Below, piece by piece: positions 28,471 through 39,196 of a DNA stretch of 64,000 nucleotides; the stretch's first letter is position 1, and each line of letters begins with the position of its first letter. This DNA comes from DAIQRJ01 sp963708795 (lineage in GTDB: Bacteria; Actinomycetota; Actinomycetes; Propionibacteriales; DAIQRJ01): positions 558,001 through 622,000 of the forward strand of contig CAVPUH010000009.1 in NCBI GenBank assembly GCA_963708795.1. Direction: 5' to 3'. The notes beneath the pieces were generated by a model that saw only the letters and a program-made list of their open reading frames with translations, did not search any database and was not told the origin of the DNA. Position numbers and translations under genes: made by a program.

Positions 28471-28986
28471 CTAGCCCGGCGGCCGATCCATTACTTCTCC
28501 GAAACTGCTCGGTCGCGTCCACGCCCGGGTGAAGCACGTCGGAACCGCGACGAGCGGGCCACGACGCCGGTAGTCGCGCGGCGACTCGCCGACGATCTCG
28601 CGGAAGGTGCGGCTGAACGTCCCGAGGCTCGTGAACCCGACCCGGAGACAGATCTCGGTCACGCTGTCGTCGGTCTCGCGCATCAGGGTCATCGCACGTT
28701 CGACGCGACGACGCTGCAGATACCGGTGCGGCGTCTCGCCGAAGGTCGCCCGGAACGTCCGGATGAAGTGTGCCTGCGACGTGTGCGTGAGGCGTGCCAG
28801 CGCCGGGATGTCGAGCGGCTGGTCGTAGTCGCGATCCATCGCGTCCCGCGCCCGCAGCATCCGGCGGTTGGAGTCCTCGACCGCGCGACTCACCGCGGCA
28901 TCGCTCCTACCGCTGGGCCGGCCGTCCGCATGGGGCGATCCAAGCACGCACCCGTGGCCGACGATCCGGCTGGACGCGTCGTTCAC
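28471..28986 (-). CDS. AraC-family regulator (DNA-binding domain only)
   Basis: 171-aa protein with only the two-helix-turn-helix AraC DNA-binding domain (about residues 45-140): IPALARLTHTSQAHFIRTFR, GETPHRYLQRRRVERAMTLM and ICLRVGFTSLGTFSRTFREI. There is no clear sensor domain. The start is a GTG at 28986 that overlaps the DUF899 stop by 4 nt; an internal ATG (28863) is possible. Likely regulator of its own operon with DUF899 and the VOC protein. Confidence 0.83.
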   Translation of the reverse strand: MNDASSRIVGHGCVLGSPHADGRPSGRSDAAVSRAVEDSNRRMLRARDAMDRDYDQPLDIPALARLTHTSQAHFIRTFRATFGETPHRYLQRRRVERAMTLMRETDDSVTEICLRVGFTSLGTFSRTFREIVGESPRDYRRRGPLVAVPTCFTRAWTRPSSFGEVMDRPPG

Positions 28987-29723
28987 ACGGCGAAGTCCGG
29001 GGTGGCCGACCGTGCGGCAGCTGCCCGCCCCTTCGGCTCCTCCCATTCCTCCTGCCGGCCCAACGCGGTGATGTCGAGGAAGTTGTACGCGCCGCCCAGT
29101 TGTTCGGTGCCACGACCGAACGTCGAGTACGTGTGGAAGATGTCGTCGCCGTCGCGGAGGAAGCTGCTGATGCCGGGCTGCTCGGACGGCCCGTCGGCGA
29201 TCCACCCGAACCCCGCAGCCTCGAGCTCGGGCAGGTCGCGGTAGTTGAACTGGATGGGCGCCTTGGCCGCGTCGAAGCTGACGTGGAAGTCGTAGTTGAA
29301 GTCGTTGTCGTACGAGGAGTACCAGGGGATCGTCCAGCCCTTGCGGAGCCGGTAGGCATCGAGCTTGGCCAGCGGCGCCCGCGACACGATCGCGAAGCTC
29401 GTCTCCCTAGCGCGCAGGTGGGCGAGCAGGCCCTCGGACATCTCGTCCACACCGGCGGAGCAACTGGCGCACCCGTCGTCCCAACTCGGATCGAACATGA
29501 AGTGCTGCAGGATCAGCTGGCGCCGGCCGTCGAACATGTCGGCCAGGGTGACGTCGCCGTCGGGGCCGTGGAACACGTACTCCTTGTCGACGCGCACCAT
29601 CGGCAGCCGCCGCCGGTCGGCGTTCAACTCGTCGCTCTGGCGGGTGAGCGCCTTCTCGCGAGCGAGCAGGTCCTTGCGGGCGGCGAGCCACTGCTCGCGC
29701 GAAACGACGTCGGGAAGGGCCAT
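28983..29723 (-). CDS. DUF899 (thioredoxin-like) family protein
   Basis: 246-aa protein of the DUF899 family, a thioredoxin-fold group with a conserved Cys pair: FDPSWDDGCASCSAGVDEM. Other blocks are YVFHGPDGDVTLADMFDGRR, GWTIPWYSSYDNDFNYDFHV and ISSFLRDGDDIFHTYSTFGR. Function is unknown; redox activity is a guess from the fold. The start is ATG at 29723 with GGAGGA 5-10 nt upstream. It heads a three-gene operon with AraC and VOC genes. Confidence 0.87.
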   Translation of the reverse strand: MALPDVVSREQWLAARKDLLAREKALTRQSDELNADRRRLPMVRVDKEYVFHGPDGDVTLADMFDGRRQLILQHFMFDPSWDDGCASCSAGVDEMSEGLLAHLRARETSFAIVSRAPLAKLDAYRLRKGWTIPWYSSYDNDFNYDFHVSFDAAKAPIQFNYRDLPELEAAGFGWIADGPSEQPGISSFLRDGDDIFHTYSTFGRGTEQLGGAYNFLDITALGRQEEWEEPKGRAAAARSATPDFAV

Positions 29724-29933
29724 GGGGTTCCTCCGGGAGCTCGGATCGATCGGGATGCTGTCACCTGTACGACACTCGACGGACGGCCGGATCGACAGGT
29801 TCGTCGGTCGTATCTCCGGTTCAAGACCGAAGTCGCCGGCCCAACTCATCGGCGGCGACCGGGCACATCGGGCGGATATCCTGCCGGTGTACGGGCAGAC
29901 CAGACGAGCGCGGGCAGCTCCGGGAGGCACCAG

Positions 29934-30500
29934 GTGGTCACGACCGAGTCGACCGACCAGGATCAGATCGTTCACGTGTACGGCAATCCGGACGCCTCGA
30001 CGTGTGTCGTCGAGTTCGGGGACTTCGAGTGTCCGTACTGCGCCGGCGCCGCTCCGGTCCTCAGGGAGCTCGTCACCTCATCGGAGGGGCGGGTCCGACT
30101 GATCTTCCGCCACTTTCCCCTGTTCGAACCGCACCCGCACGCATTGACAGCCGCGCTGGCGGCGGAGTCGGTCGCGCACTCCGGCGGCCCGGAGGCGTTC
30201 TGGCGGATGCACGACAAGCTGTTCACCCATCAGAACCGGCTCAGCGACCCGGATCTTCGGCTGTACGCCGAACTCGTCGGCGGTGATCCCGAACTCGCCA
30301 CCGGGACGAAGGCTCAGGAGTTCGCCCCGATCGTGCAAGGCGACTACGCGGCCGGGCTGGAGGTCGGCGTGTCGTCGACGCCGACGCTGTTCATCGACGG
30401 CGTCGGCTACGAGGGACGGATCGACCTTCCGTCGCTCCAGCGTGCGACCGGCGTCGGCCCGTCATCGACGGAACGCGTCCGCCGGCGAGGTCCACGGTAG
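29934..30500 (+). CDS. DsbA-like thioredoxin-fold protein
   Basis: 188-aa protein with a DsbA-type thioredoxin fold: the active site CPYC sits in FGDFECPYCAGAAPVL, and the cis-proline loop is GVSSTPTLFIDGVGY. There is no signal peptide, so it probably acts in the cytoplasm. The start is GTG at 29934, 6 nt after GGGAGG. Its last 39 bp overlap the 3' end of nhaA on the other strand. In other actinobacteria this DsbA domain is fused to NhaA, so the convergent pairing here may reflect a functional link. Confidence 0.87.
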   Translation: MVTTESTDQDQIVHVYGNPDASTCVVEFGDFECPYCAGAAPVLRELVTSSEGRVRLIFRHFPLFEPHPHALTAALAAESVAHSGGPEAFWRMHDKLFTHQNRLSDPDLRLYAELVGGDPELATGTKAQEFAPIVQGDYAAGLEVGVSSTPTLFIDGVGYEGRIDLPSLQRATGVGPSSTERVRRRGPR

Positions 30501-31852
30501 CGGCGGTAGGGCCGTCGGGGCGTCGTCTCCGGCCGGCGTGCAGAGCGACGTCCGCTCGCCCATCACGCGCAGGACCCAAGCCCCCACGACGGCTGCGATC
30601 AACGACCCGGTGAGGATCCCGATCTTCGCCTCGTCCCGCAGCGTCTCGGTGTGGAACGCCAGGTCGGTGATGAACAGCGAGATCGTGAACCCGATCCCGG
30701 CCAGGACGGCGCCACCGAACAGGTGGCTGTAGCGGACGCGACCGGGCAGCGTCCCGAGCCCCGTTCTCAGGGCCACCACCGAGAAGACCGTGATGCCCAC
30801 GGCATTGCCGACGACGAGCGCGACGGCGATCCCGATCGTCACCGGCGAGGTGAAGGCCTCGCGGAGGATCGACGGTGACAGCGCGACGCCGGCATTCGCC
30901 AGGCCGAAGGCAGGGATGACGACGTAGGCCGACCACGGGTGCAGCCAATCCTGCAACCGCTCGTTGGCCGAGACGGTCGCCGACGCGGCCAGCGACGCGA
31001 GCCGCGCGCCCGAGGCCGACGGCTGCTCGATCAGGGCACGCCCGAACACGGCGATGTCGCGGGTCCGGCCTTCGGGCACCGAGGTTGCCGGGATGAGGAA
31101 TCCGGCCAGGACGCCGGCGAGGGTCGGGTGGACGCCGGACGCGTACATCGCGAGCCACAACCCGATCGTGAGGAAGACGTACGGGGTGAGCCGCCAGACG
31201 CCCAGCCAGCGCGCGACGACGAACCCGAGCACGAACGCGGCGGCCACGATCAGGGCCACGACCTCGACATGGTCGGTGTAGAAGACGGCCATCACGCTGA
31301 TCGCGCCGATGTCGTCGACGACGGCCAACGCCAGCAGGAACAACCGCAACTGATCGGGGCACTTCGGCCCGAACAGCGCGAGGATGCCCAGCACGAAGGC
31401 GGTGTCGCTCGACATCACGATGCCCCAGCCGTGCGCGGCCGGGCCGCTGGAGTTGACGAGCAGGTAGATGCCGATCGGAACCAGCATGCCGCCCAGCGCA
31501 CCGCAGGCCGGGACGACCGTGGTGCGTCGATCGCGAAGTTCCCCGGCCGTCAGCTGGCGGCTGATCTCCAACCCCACCACGAGAAAGAAGACCGCCATCG
31601 CCGCGTCGTTCACCAGGTGCTGGAGATCGAGGTCGATCCCCCAGCTCCCGACGTCGAGCCGGATCGGCGTGCCCCAGAGCCGGAAGTAGCCGGCGGACCA
31701 GGGCGAGTTCGCCCAGACGAGAGCGATCAGCGTCGCCGCCAGCAGTGTCGCCGCGCTGCCCGCCTCGTTGGCGATGAACCTCCGCGCGCGGGGCGTGATC
31801 TGCGACGGGAGGAAGCGCAGGGGCGGCCCGGGGCGCAGGCTCCCGCTCGCTG

Positions 31853-31856
<4 letters not shown>
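30462..31856 (-). CDS. nhaA: Na+/H+ antiporter NhaA
   Basis: 464-aa plasma-membrane antiporter exporting Na+ for H+ at high pH. The ion-binding aspartates are in LLALAVVDDIGAISVMAVFY, and other family blocks are NDAAMAVFFLVVGLEISRQL, SSDTAFVLGILALFG and HPTLAGVLAGFLIPA. The start ATG at 31856 overlaps the decarboxylase stop by 4 nt, so the two are coupled. Amino-acid decarboxylation and Na+/H+ exchange both affect cytoplasmic pH, which may explain the pairing (inference). Confidence 0.93.
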
Positions 31857-33238
<1,382 letters not shown>

Positions 33239-33359
33239 GGACGACCGTCCTCTCGAGCGTCGGGATTCAGCGGCAAGCCTGTCAGCACCCGCCCGTCGCG
33301 TCACACGAGGACTCGTCGGGTGCTCCGCCCGAGCTCGCAACCCGTGACTGCAGCATCGT

Positions 33360-33365
33360 TATTAT
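33360..33365 (+). promoter_or_regulatory. Putative -10 box of the second fic gene
   Basis: TATTAT in an AT-rich patch (33359-33374) 67 bp before the chosen start. One mismatch to TATAAT; no convincing -35 box is seen at 16-18 bp. Confidence 0.3.
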
Positions 33366-33431
33366 GGGTTAAGCTCGAAAGTCACAACAATGGAGCCGGG
33401 TGTCGTAGGTACGAGACGGTGGGAGGTCGAG

Positions 33432-34643
33432 GTGAGCGCCGGTACCGCCCCAGACGGCTGGCCGGCTCACGAGCACGTCACGGTGCCGTGGGCAATGTCG
33501 GGCCGGGGTCCGCGCGAGGACCGGATGGTGCGCGCGATCACGGCCGCCATCCCGCCGTCGATCGCCGGCCTCGACTACCGGCCGACCAGGGCGACCGCCG
33601 TCCACATCGACGACGCGACCGCGGCGGTGGCGGCGCTGGATGCCGGTCCCGGTACCCGGCTAGCGGCCATCGGAGGCTTCCTCCTGCGCAGTGAATCCGT
33701 CTCGTCGTCGCGCATCGAGCGCGTCAACGCCTCTCGTGACGACTTCGCTCGCGCGCTCGCCGGAGTGCGAGCGAGCCAGGATGCCCGCGCCACCGTGGCC
33801 GCTGTCAGTGCCCTGACGACGATGGTCGGCGCGGCCGGTTCACGCCGTCGCATCGAGCTGGCCGACATGCTGGCCGCCCACGCCGACCTCATGGCGGCCG
33901 ACCCACAGGAGAAGCCTTACGCGGGCCGCCTACGCGACGTCCAGAACTGGATCGGCGGCAGCGACTACAGCCCTCGCACGGCGATCCACGTCCCGCCACC
34001 GGCCGAGCTCGTCGCCGCCCTGATGGCCGATCTGGTGACGTACGCGAACCGTGACGACATCACGACCATGGCCCAGGCCGCGATCGTCCACGCCCAGTTC
34101 GAATCCGTGCACCCGTTCACCGACGGCAACGGTCGGATCGGACGCGCACTCATCAGCGCAGTGATCCGTCGACGGGGCCTCGCCACCCGGACTGTCGTCC
34201 CGATCGCGTCCGCGATGTTGGCGGACACGGGCAGATACTTCGGCCTGGTGAACGCGTACCGCGACGGAGCGGTCGATGACTTCGTCGACTACGTGGCCAC
34301 CTCGACGGTCGTCGCTGCCGAAGCCGCTGTGCAGTCGGCCCACGATCTGGCCGAGCTGCCCGACCAGTGGCGCGACCTGGCTCGGCCGCGGGGCGGCTCG
34401 ACAGCGGCCGTGCTGATCGACCTGCTGCTGGCCAACCCGATCCTCGATGTCCGGGACGTCCAGAACCTCACCGGATCCTCGTACGCCAGCGCGAACGACG
34501 CATTGGCCCGGTTGACCGAGACCGGCGTCCTCGCCCTGCTCACCCGACGGGCGCGCGACCGGGTCTGGATGGCGCCCGAGGTTCTCGACGAGGTCGAGCG
34601 CATGAACGAGCGGATCGGCATCCGGCTGCCGCCGTCGCTCTGA
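33432..34643 (+). CDS. Fic family protein with C-terminal winged helix
   Basis: 403-aa second Fic protein of the window. The catalytic motif HPFTDGNGRIGR is intact (FESVHPFTDGNGRIGRALIS). The N-terminal helix has SSSRIERVNAS where the inhibitory motif (S/T)xxxE(G/N) is expected, with Arg in place of Gly/Asn, so self-inhibition may be altered. The C-terminal 80 residues (ILDVRDVQNLTGSSYASAND) look like a winged helix. The start is GTG at 33432 because GGGAGG lies 5 nt upstream; an ATG at 33390 is possible. No antitoxin gene is adjacent. Confidence 0.88.
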   Translation: MSAGTAPDGWPAHEHVTVPWAMSGRGPREDRMVRAITAAIPPSIAGLDYRPTRATAVHIDDATAAVAALDAGPGTRLAAIGGFLLRSESVSSSRIERVNASRDDFARALAGVRASQDARATVAAVSALTTMVGAAGSRRRIELADMLAAHADLMAADPQEKPYAGRLRDVQNWIGGSDYSPRTAIHVPPPAELVAALMADLVTYANRDDITTMAQAAIVHAQFESVHPFTDGNGRIGRALISAVIRRRGLATRTVVPIASAMLADTGRYFGLVNAYRDGAVDDFVDYVATSTVVAAEAAVQSAHDLAELPDQWRDLARPRGGSTAAVLIDLLLANPILDVRDVQNLTGSSYASANDALARLTETGVLALLTRRARDRVWMAPEVLDEVERMNERIGIRLPPSL

Positions 34644-34700
34644 GAGCAGCACCGGTGTCGACGCCGTAGGGTCGGGCGGACCGAGGAGAGCGGTGACATC

Positions 34701-35415
34701 ATGAGCGCACGGTTCGCCGAACTGGGGTGGAGCGAGACTCCGATCGGCGAGATCAGTCTCCGCCGACGACGCGACGTGAGCACCGGTGTCGACATCTACG
34801 AGGTCAAGTTGGGTGAGGACTTCCTCATGTCGAGCCTGTTCACGGTGGCCGAGATCGAACTGGCCCGGCTGGCGCTGGCTCGGATCGACGGGATCGGCCT
34901 CACGGTCGCTGTGGGCGGGCTCGGCCTCGGGTACACGGCGGCCGAGGTCTTGGCCGACGCGCCGGGTCGACGAGCTCGTCGTCGTCGAGACGCTCGAGCC
35001 GGTGATCGCCTGGCATCGCGACGGCCTGGTGCCGGTCGGCCCTGTCCTCACAGCGGATCCCCGCTGTCGGCTCGTCCACGGCGACTTCTTCGCCATGACG
35101 AAGAGCTCCGGCTACGACCCCGTCACGGTGGACCGGCTCTTCGACGCCCTGCTCGTCGACATCGATCACTCGCCGCGGCACCTGCTCACCGCCGACACCG
35201 GCTTCTACAGTCCAGCCGGCGCAGGGCGTCTCGCGGCGCGACTGCACCCGGGCGGGGTGTTCGCCCTGTGGTCCAACGACCCTCCAGACGACGATTACGT
35301 CCGGGTGCTCGAGTCAGCCTTCACCGATGTCGCCGCCGAGGTCGTGACCTTTCCGAATCCCCTCCAGGGACGCGAGGCCACGAACACCGTCTACCTCGCG
35401 ACTGTGCGGACCTGA
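34701..35415 (+). CDS. Spermidine synthase-like (SpeE fold) protein (one frameshift)
   Basis: 237 aa after repair. The first half, MSARFAELGWSETPIGEISL, ends in the SAM-site-like VAVGGLGLGYTAAEVLADA. The second half, in the next frame, continues RVDELVVVETLEPVIAWHRD, with the acidic cofactor residue, then FDALLVDIDHSPRHLL (the Asp gatekeeper region) and GGVFALWSNDPPDDDY. One extra base near 34964 separates the halves. The fold is that of polyamine aminopropyltransferases, but many relatives are methyltransferases of unknown substrate. Confidence 0.78.
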
Positions 35416-35417
35416 GG

Positions 35418-35567
35418 TCAGCCGGCGCCGTAGTAGTAGCCCGCGACGAGGTCGGCGACGAGCCCTTGGTGCGTCGGCTCCCATCCCACGCCAGCCTGGC
35501 GGCAGAGGCGGGCATCGCCGTGCTGCGGGTGGCGTTCGAGCGAATGGACCAGCGAACCCGGGCCGGC
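35418..35567 (-). pseudogene. Possible C-terminal remnant of an NAD-dependent epimerase
   Basis: The minus strand reads HGDARLCRQAGVGWEPTHQG, then LVADLVAGYYYGAG and a stop. LGWxPTHxxLxxDL near a C-terminus is typical of sugar-nucleotide epimerase/dehydratase family proteins. No start codon or upstream part is visible, so this would be a relic. Similarity is short and could be chance. Otherwise the 228 bp between the SpeE-like gene and the methyltransferase gene hold nothing I recognise. Confidence 0.22.
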
Positions 35568-35643
35568 TCAGGGCGAGCAGAGCCTGTGGCAGTACATGCA
35601 GGACTCGCTGGCGACGTTGAGGGTCGTGGCCGCAGCCGGGTGA

Positions 35644-36399
35644 TCAGGACGGCCCATCCGGCCCGTTTCCGGTTCGTGCTCGACGGGCGACGAACACGAA
35701 CTCGAGGCCGGGTCGATCCGGCGCGTCTCGTACCTCGTCCACGACGAACCCGTTCTCCAGGAGGGATTCCTCGATCTCCGACCGCGGTCGGAAGCGCAGC
35801 GTGGAGTCGGAGACGAGGACGGCACCGTCGGAGGCGAAGACGTTCGAGGATCGGAACGTGACGAACGGTTGGTCGACCTCGAGCAGGTCGGTCCAGGTCT
35901 CGACCAGTCCGACTCCGGCGATGTCCGTTCTCGAGTGGGTGTGTTCGCGGGTCCACCCGAGCCAGGCCCGACGGGCCGGATCGCGCGTCTCGAACACGAG
36001 CCGGCCGCCGGGCTCGATCGCGGCGTGCAGCCCGCGCAGCGTCGCCGTCCAATCTTCGTCGGTGAGGAACACCTGGGCGACGTTCCCGGTCATCGTGGCC
36101 AGATCGACCTGGAGCGACGGCAGCGTTGTCGCGTCGCCGTGGATCCAGTGCACCCGGTCGGCGGCGGGTTTGGTCCGGGCGACGGCGAGCGAGGCGGCCG
36201 CCGGGTCGACGGCCGTGACCTCGACCCCGCGCTCGGCCAGGAGGCAGGCGAACGTCCCGGTCCCGCAGCCGACGTCGAGGACACGGCGGGCACCGAACTC
36301 GTCGACCATGGCCGCATAGGCGTCGAGATCGCTGCGATCGGGGTCGAGCGGGTCGTAGATGGCCGCGAGTCGTGGCTCGTCGAAGATCGGATCCGGCAC
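35644..36399 (-). CDS. Class I SAM-dependent methyltransferase
   Basis: 251-aa methyltransferase. The SAM-binding glycine loop is VLDVGCGTGTFACLL (about residues 40-54); the acidic residue after strand 2 is in VEVTAVDPAAASL; motif IV region TMTGNVAQVFLTDEDW; and GGRLVFETRDPARRAWLGWT follows. It resembles UbiE/BioC-type enzymes, but the substrate is unknown. Start is ATG at 36399. It is divergent from the DUF1801 gene. Confidence 0.88.
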   Translation of the reverse strand: MPDPIFDEPRLAAIYDPLDPDRSDLDAYAAMVDEFGARRVLDVGCGTGTFACLLAERGVEVTAVDPAAASLAVARTKPAADRVHWIHGDATTLPSLQVDLATMTGNVAQVFLTDEDWTATLRGLHAAIEPGGRLVFETRDPARRAWLGWTREHTHSRTDIAGVGLVETWTDLLEVDQPFVTFRSSNVFASDGAVLVSDSTLRFRPRSEIEESLLENGFVVDEVRDAPDRPGLEFVFVARRARTGNGPDGPS

Positions 36400-36439
36400 G
36401 GCCCGACCCTACGGAGCCGATACCGCGACGCCAACCCGA

Positions 36440-36462
36440 ATTCCTCAGACCTGATCAGGAAT
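36440..36462. promoter_or_regulatory. Nested inverted repeats between methyltransferase and DUF1801 genes
   Basis: ATTCCT (36440-36445) pairs with AGGAAT (36457-36462), and a perfect 10-bp palindrome CCTGATCAGG lies at 36450-36459. Located in a divergent promoter region, it may be an operator; no known consensus. Confidence 0.3.
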
Positions 36463-36547
36463 CGAGAAGGTCCGCAGGGTCGGTCGGCCCTAGCCTGGGT
36501 CCAGTGGCCGGCACGTCGCCGAGCCCCGTCGGAAGGGACTTCACAGC

Positions 36548-36997
36548 ATGCCTACGAAAACCGCCAAGCCCGGACCCGATGGCTTCAGCGCCGAGGAGCG
36601 CGCCGCCATGAAGGAGCGCGCCGCCGAACTCCGGGCCGAGGGCAAGAAGGGCGCGAAGAAGGCCGACGGCCTGCAGGCGGTGCTGGATGCCATCGCCGGG
36701 ATGGATCCTGAGGATCGTGAACTCGCGGAGCGCGTCCACGTCGCCGTGACCTCGAGTGCGCCCGGCCTGTCGCCGAAGACCTGGTACGGCATGCCCGCCT
36801 ACGCGAACGCCGACGGCAAGGTCGTGCTCTTCTTCCAGAACGCAGGCAAGTTCAAGTATCGGTACTGCACCCTCGGCTTCCAGGACGCGGCGAACCTCGA
36901 CGACGGCGACATGTGGCCGTCGTCCTACGCGCTGCTGAAGTGGAGCCCCACCGTGGAGAAGAAGATCGTCGCGCTGGTGAAGGCCGCGGTGTCGTGA
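36548..36997 (+). CDS. DUF1801 (YdhG-like) family protein
   Basis: 149-aa small soluble protein. The N-terminus is Lys/Ala/Glu-rich and helical (about residues 1-45). The rest is the DUF1801/YdhG fold: WYGMPAYANADGKVVLFFQN, FKYRYCTLGFQDAANLDDGD and WPSSYALLKWSPTVEKKIVA. Function is unknown; relatives are found in iron- and stress-related settings. Start is ATG at 36548 with GGAAGGGA upstream. It converges on ychF, 3 bp away. Confidence 0.87.
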   Translation: MPTKTAKPGPDGFSAEERAAMKERAAELRAEGKKGAKKADGLQAVLDAIAGMDPEDRELAERVHVAVTSSAPGLSPKTWYGMPAYANADGKVVLFFQNAGKFKYRYCTLGFQDAANLDDGDMWPSSYALLKWSPTVEKKIVALVKAAVS

Positions 36998-37000
36998 CGA

Positions 37001-38074
37001 CTAGACGTTGAAGCGGAACTCGACCACGTCGCCATCGGCCATGACGTAGTCCTTGCCCTCGATGCGGACCTTGCCGCGGGCCTTGGCGGCGTTCATCGAG
37101 CCGGCGTCGATGAGGTCGTCGAAGCTCACCACCTCGGCCTTGATGAAGCCCTTCTGGAAGTCCGTGTGGATGACCCCGGCGGCCTCGGGTGCCGTCGCCC
37201 CCTTCGGGATCGTCCAGGCTCTGGCTTCCTTGGGGCCGGCCGTGAGGTAGGTCTGCAGGCCGAGTGTCTCGAAGCCGACGCGCGCGAGGACGTCGAGGCC
37301 GGGCTGGTCGATGCCCATCTCCGCCAGCAGCTCCCGGGCGTCGTCTGGTTCCATCTCCACCAGCTCGGACTCGATCTTGGCGTCCAGGAAGATCGCCTCG
37401 GCAGGAGCCACGAGCTCGCGCATCGAGGCCTTGAGATTTTCGTCGGAGAGTTCGTCGGTGTCGCAGTTGAACACGTAGATGAACGGCTTCGTCGTCAACA
37501 GGAACACATCGCGCAGCGGCTCGGGATCGACGCCTGCGGCGAACAGCGTCCGGCCGTCCTCGAGCACCTCCACGGCTTCCTTCAGCGCAGCCACGGTGAC
37601 CGCCTTCTCCTTGTGCAGCCGCACGTCCTTCTCCAAGCGGGGAAGGACTTTCTCGATGCTCTGGAGGTCGGCGATGATGAACTCGGTGGTGATCGTGTCG
37701 ATGTCTCCGCGCGGGTTGACCTCGCCGTCGACATGGCTGACGTCGGGGTCCCGGAACGTCCTCGTCACCTGGCAGATCGCATCCGCCTCGCGGATGTGCG
37801 CGAGGAAGGCGTTGCCCATGCCCTCGCCCTTGCTGGCGCCGCGCACGATGCCCGCGATGTCGACGAAGCTGACGGTGGCGGGCACGATGCGGGCCGCCGA
37901 ATAGAGGTCGGACAACACCTGGAGCCGGGCGTCCGGCACCCCGACCACGCCGACGTTCGGTTCGATGGTGGCGAACGGATAGTTCGCCGCCAGGACGTCG
38001 TTGCGGGTGAGCGCGTTGAAGAGGGTCGACTTGCCCGCGTTGGGTAGTCCGACGATGCCGATGGTGAGAGCCAC
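37001..38074 (-). CDS. ychF: YchF/OLA1 redox-regulated ATPase
   Basis: 357-aa P-loop protein of the Obg family that prefers ATP and binds ribosomes. G1 is GLPNAGKST, G2/G3 region ANYPFATIEPNVGVV and DIAGIVRGASKGEGMGNAFL, G4-like FNCDTDE in place of NKxD. A coiled-coil middle part and a C-terminal TGS domain (TIPKGATAPEAAGVIHTDFQ ... ADGDVVEFRFNV) complete it. The start is taken as GTG at 38074; a TTG at 38083 is possible. The length matches E. coli YchF (363). Confidence 0.95.
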   Translation of the reverse strand: MALTIGIVGLPNAGKSTLFNALTRNDVLAANYPFATIEPNVGVVGVPDARLQVLSDLYSAARIVPATVSFVDIAGIVRGASKGEGMGNAFLAHIREADAICQVTRTFRDPDVSHVDGEVNPRGDIDTITTEFIIADLQSIEKVLPRLEKDVRLHKEKAVTVAALKEAVEVLEDGRTLFAAGVDPEPLRDVFLLTTKPFIYVFNCDTDELSDENLKASMRELVAPAEAIFLDAKIESELVEMEPDDARELLAEMGIDQPGLDVLARVGFETLGLQTYLTAGPKEARAWTIPKGATAPEAAGVIHTDFQKGFIKAEVVSFDDLIDAGSMNAAKARGKVRIEGKDYVMADGDVVEFRFNV

Positions 38075-38126
38075 GACAGACAAGCCTAAGGCGTCGCGGG
38101 GCGCCCGCCGACCGCGCCGACGTTCG

Positions 38127-39119
38127 TCAGCGCCCGAGCACCTCGTACGACTGCTCGGTCTGCGCCTTCGAGCGCAACCACCAGGCGGTGTTGTCGCGGT
38201 ACCAGTCGATCGTGGCCGCCAGGCCGGCCCGGATGTCGCGATACGTCGGCTCCCAGCCGGTCTCGTCCCGGAGCTTGGTCGAGTCGATCGCGTAACGCAT
38301 GTCATGGCCGGGTCGGTCGGAGACGAGATCGAACCAGTCCGCCGGACGACCCATCAACTCGAGCAGCAGCGACACGATCTGGCGGTTGTTCTGCTCGCCG
38401 TCTGCGCCGATCAGGTAGGTCTCCCCCGCTCGCCCCTTCTCGATGATGGTCACGACCGCGTCGTTGTGATCGTCCACGTGGATCCAGTCGCGCACGTTCG
38501 CACCCTGACCGTAGAGCTTCGGCTTCACGTCGCTCAGGATGTTCGTGATCTGGCGCGGGATGAACTTCTCCACGTGCTGGTACGGGCCGTAGTTGTTCGA
38601 GCAGTTCGACAGCGTCGCCTCGATGCCGAAGGAGCGGATCCAGGCCCTCACGAGCAGGTCCGCGGACGCCTTGGTGGACGAGTACGGGCTCGACGGGTTG
38701 ACCGGGGTCGCCTCGGTGAACCTGGCAGGATCGTCGAGCTCGAGATCGCCGTAGACCTCGTCGGTGCTGATGTGGTGCAGGCGGACGCCGTGGCGCCGGA
38801 CCGCCTCCAGGATCTGGAAGGTGCCGATGACGTTGGTCTCGACGAACGGGTACGGGTTCGACAGGGAGTTGTCGTTGTGCGACTCGGCGGCGAAGTGGAC
38901 GACGACGTCGGTGGCCGCGACGAGCGAGTCGACGAGCTCGGCATCCGCGATGGACCCTTCGACGAACGCGACGTCGGGCACGCCGTCGAGGTTGGCACGG
39001 TCGCCGGCGTAGGTCAGTGCGTCGACGACCGTGAACTCCCAGTCGGGACGCCGGGCGCGCGTGCGCCGGACGAAGTTCGAGCCGATGAAACCGGCGCCGC
39101 CGGTGACGAGAACCTTCAT
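38127..39119 (-). CDS. rfbB: dTDP-glucose 4,6-dehydratase
   Basis: 330-aa extended SDR enzyme that converts dTDP-glucose to dTDP-4-keto-6-deoxyglucose, the second step toward dTDP-rhamnose, used in the actinobacterial cell wall linker or in glycans. NAD-binding loop GGAGFIGSNF at residues 7-16; catalytic STDEVYGDLEL (T, D, E) and YSSTKASADL (Tyr-x-x-x-Lys); NCSNNYGPYQHVEKFIPR and the substrate block are typical. No other rml genes are in the window, so the pathway is split. Start is ATG at 39119 with AGGAGC upstream. Confidence 0.94.
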   Translation of the reverse strand: MKVLVTGGAGFIGSNFVRRTRARRPDWEFTVVDALTYAGDRANLDGVPDVAFVEGSIADAELVDSLVAATDVVVHFAAESHNDNSLSNPYPFVETNVIGTFQILEAVRRHGVRLHHISTDEVYGDLELDDPARFTEATPVNPSSPYSSTKASADLLVRAWIRSFGIEATLSNCSNNYGPYQHVEKFIPRQITNILSDVKPKLYGQGANVRDWIHVDDHNDAVVTIIEKGRAGETYLIGADGEQNNRQIVSLLLELMGRPADWFDLVSDRPGHDMRYAIDSTKLRDETGWEPTYRDIRAGLAATIDWYRDNTAWWLRSKAQTEQSYEVLGR

Positions 39120-39196
39120 GGAGCTGCTCCTTGGGTCGGGCTGGGGCTGGGGTCCGGGTTGAGACGAACTGCGTCGTCAGGTCAGGTCAGGGCGGG

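Noticed and set aside
35432..35640. Short + strand frame ending SLWQYMQDSLATLRVVAAAG
   Set aside because: No start codon with a ribosome binding site and no recognised family. It overlaps the epimerase-like remnant on the other strand, so it was not listed as a gene.
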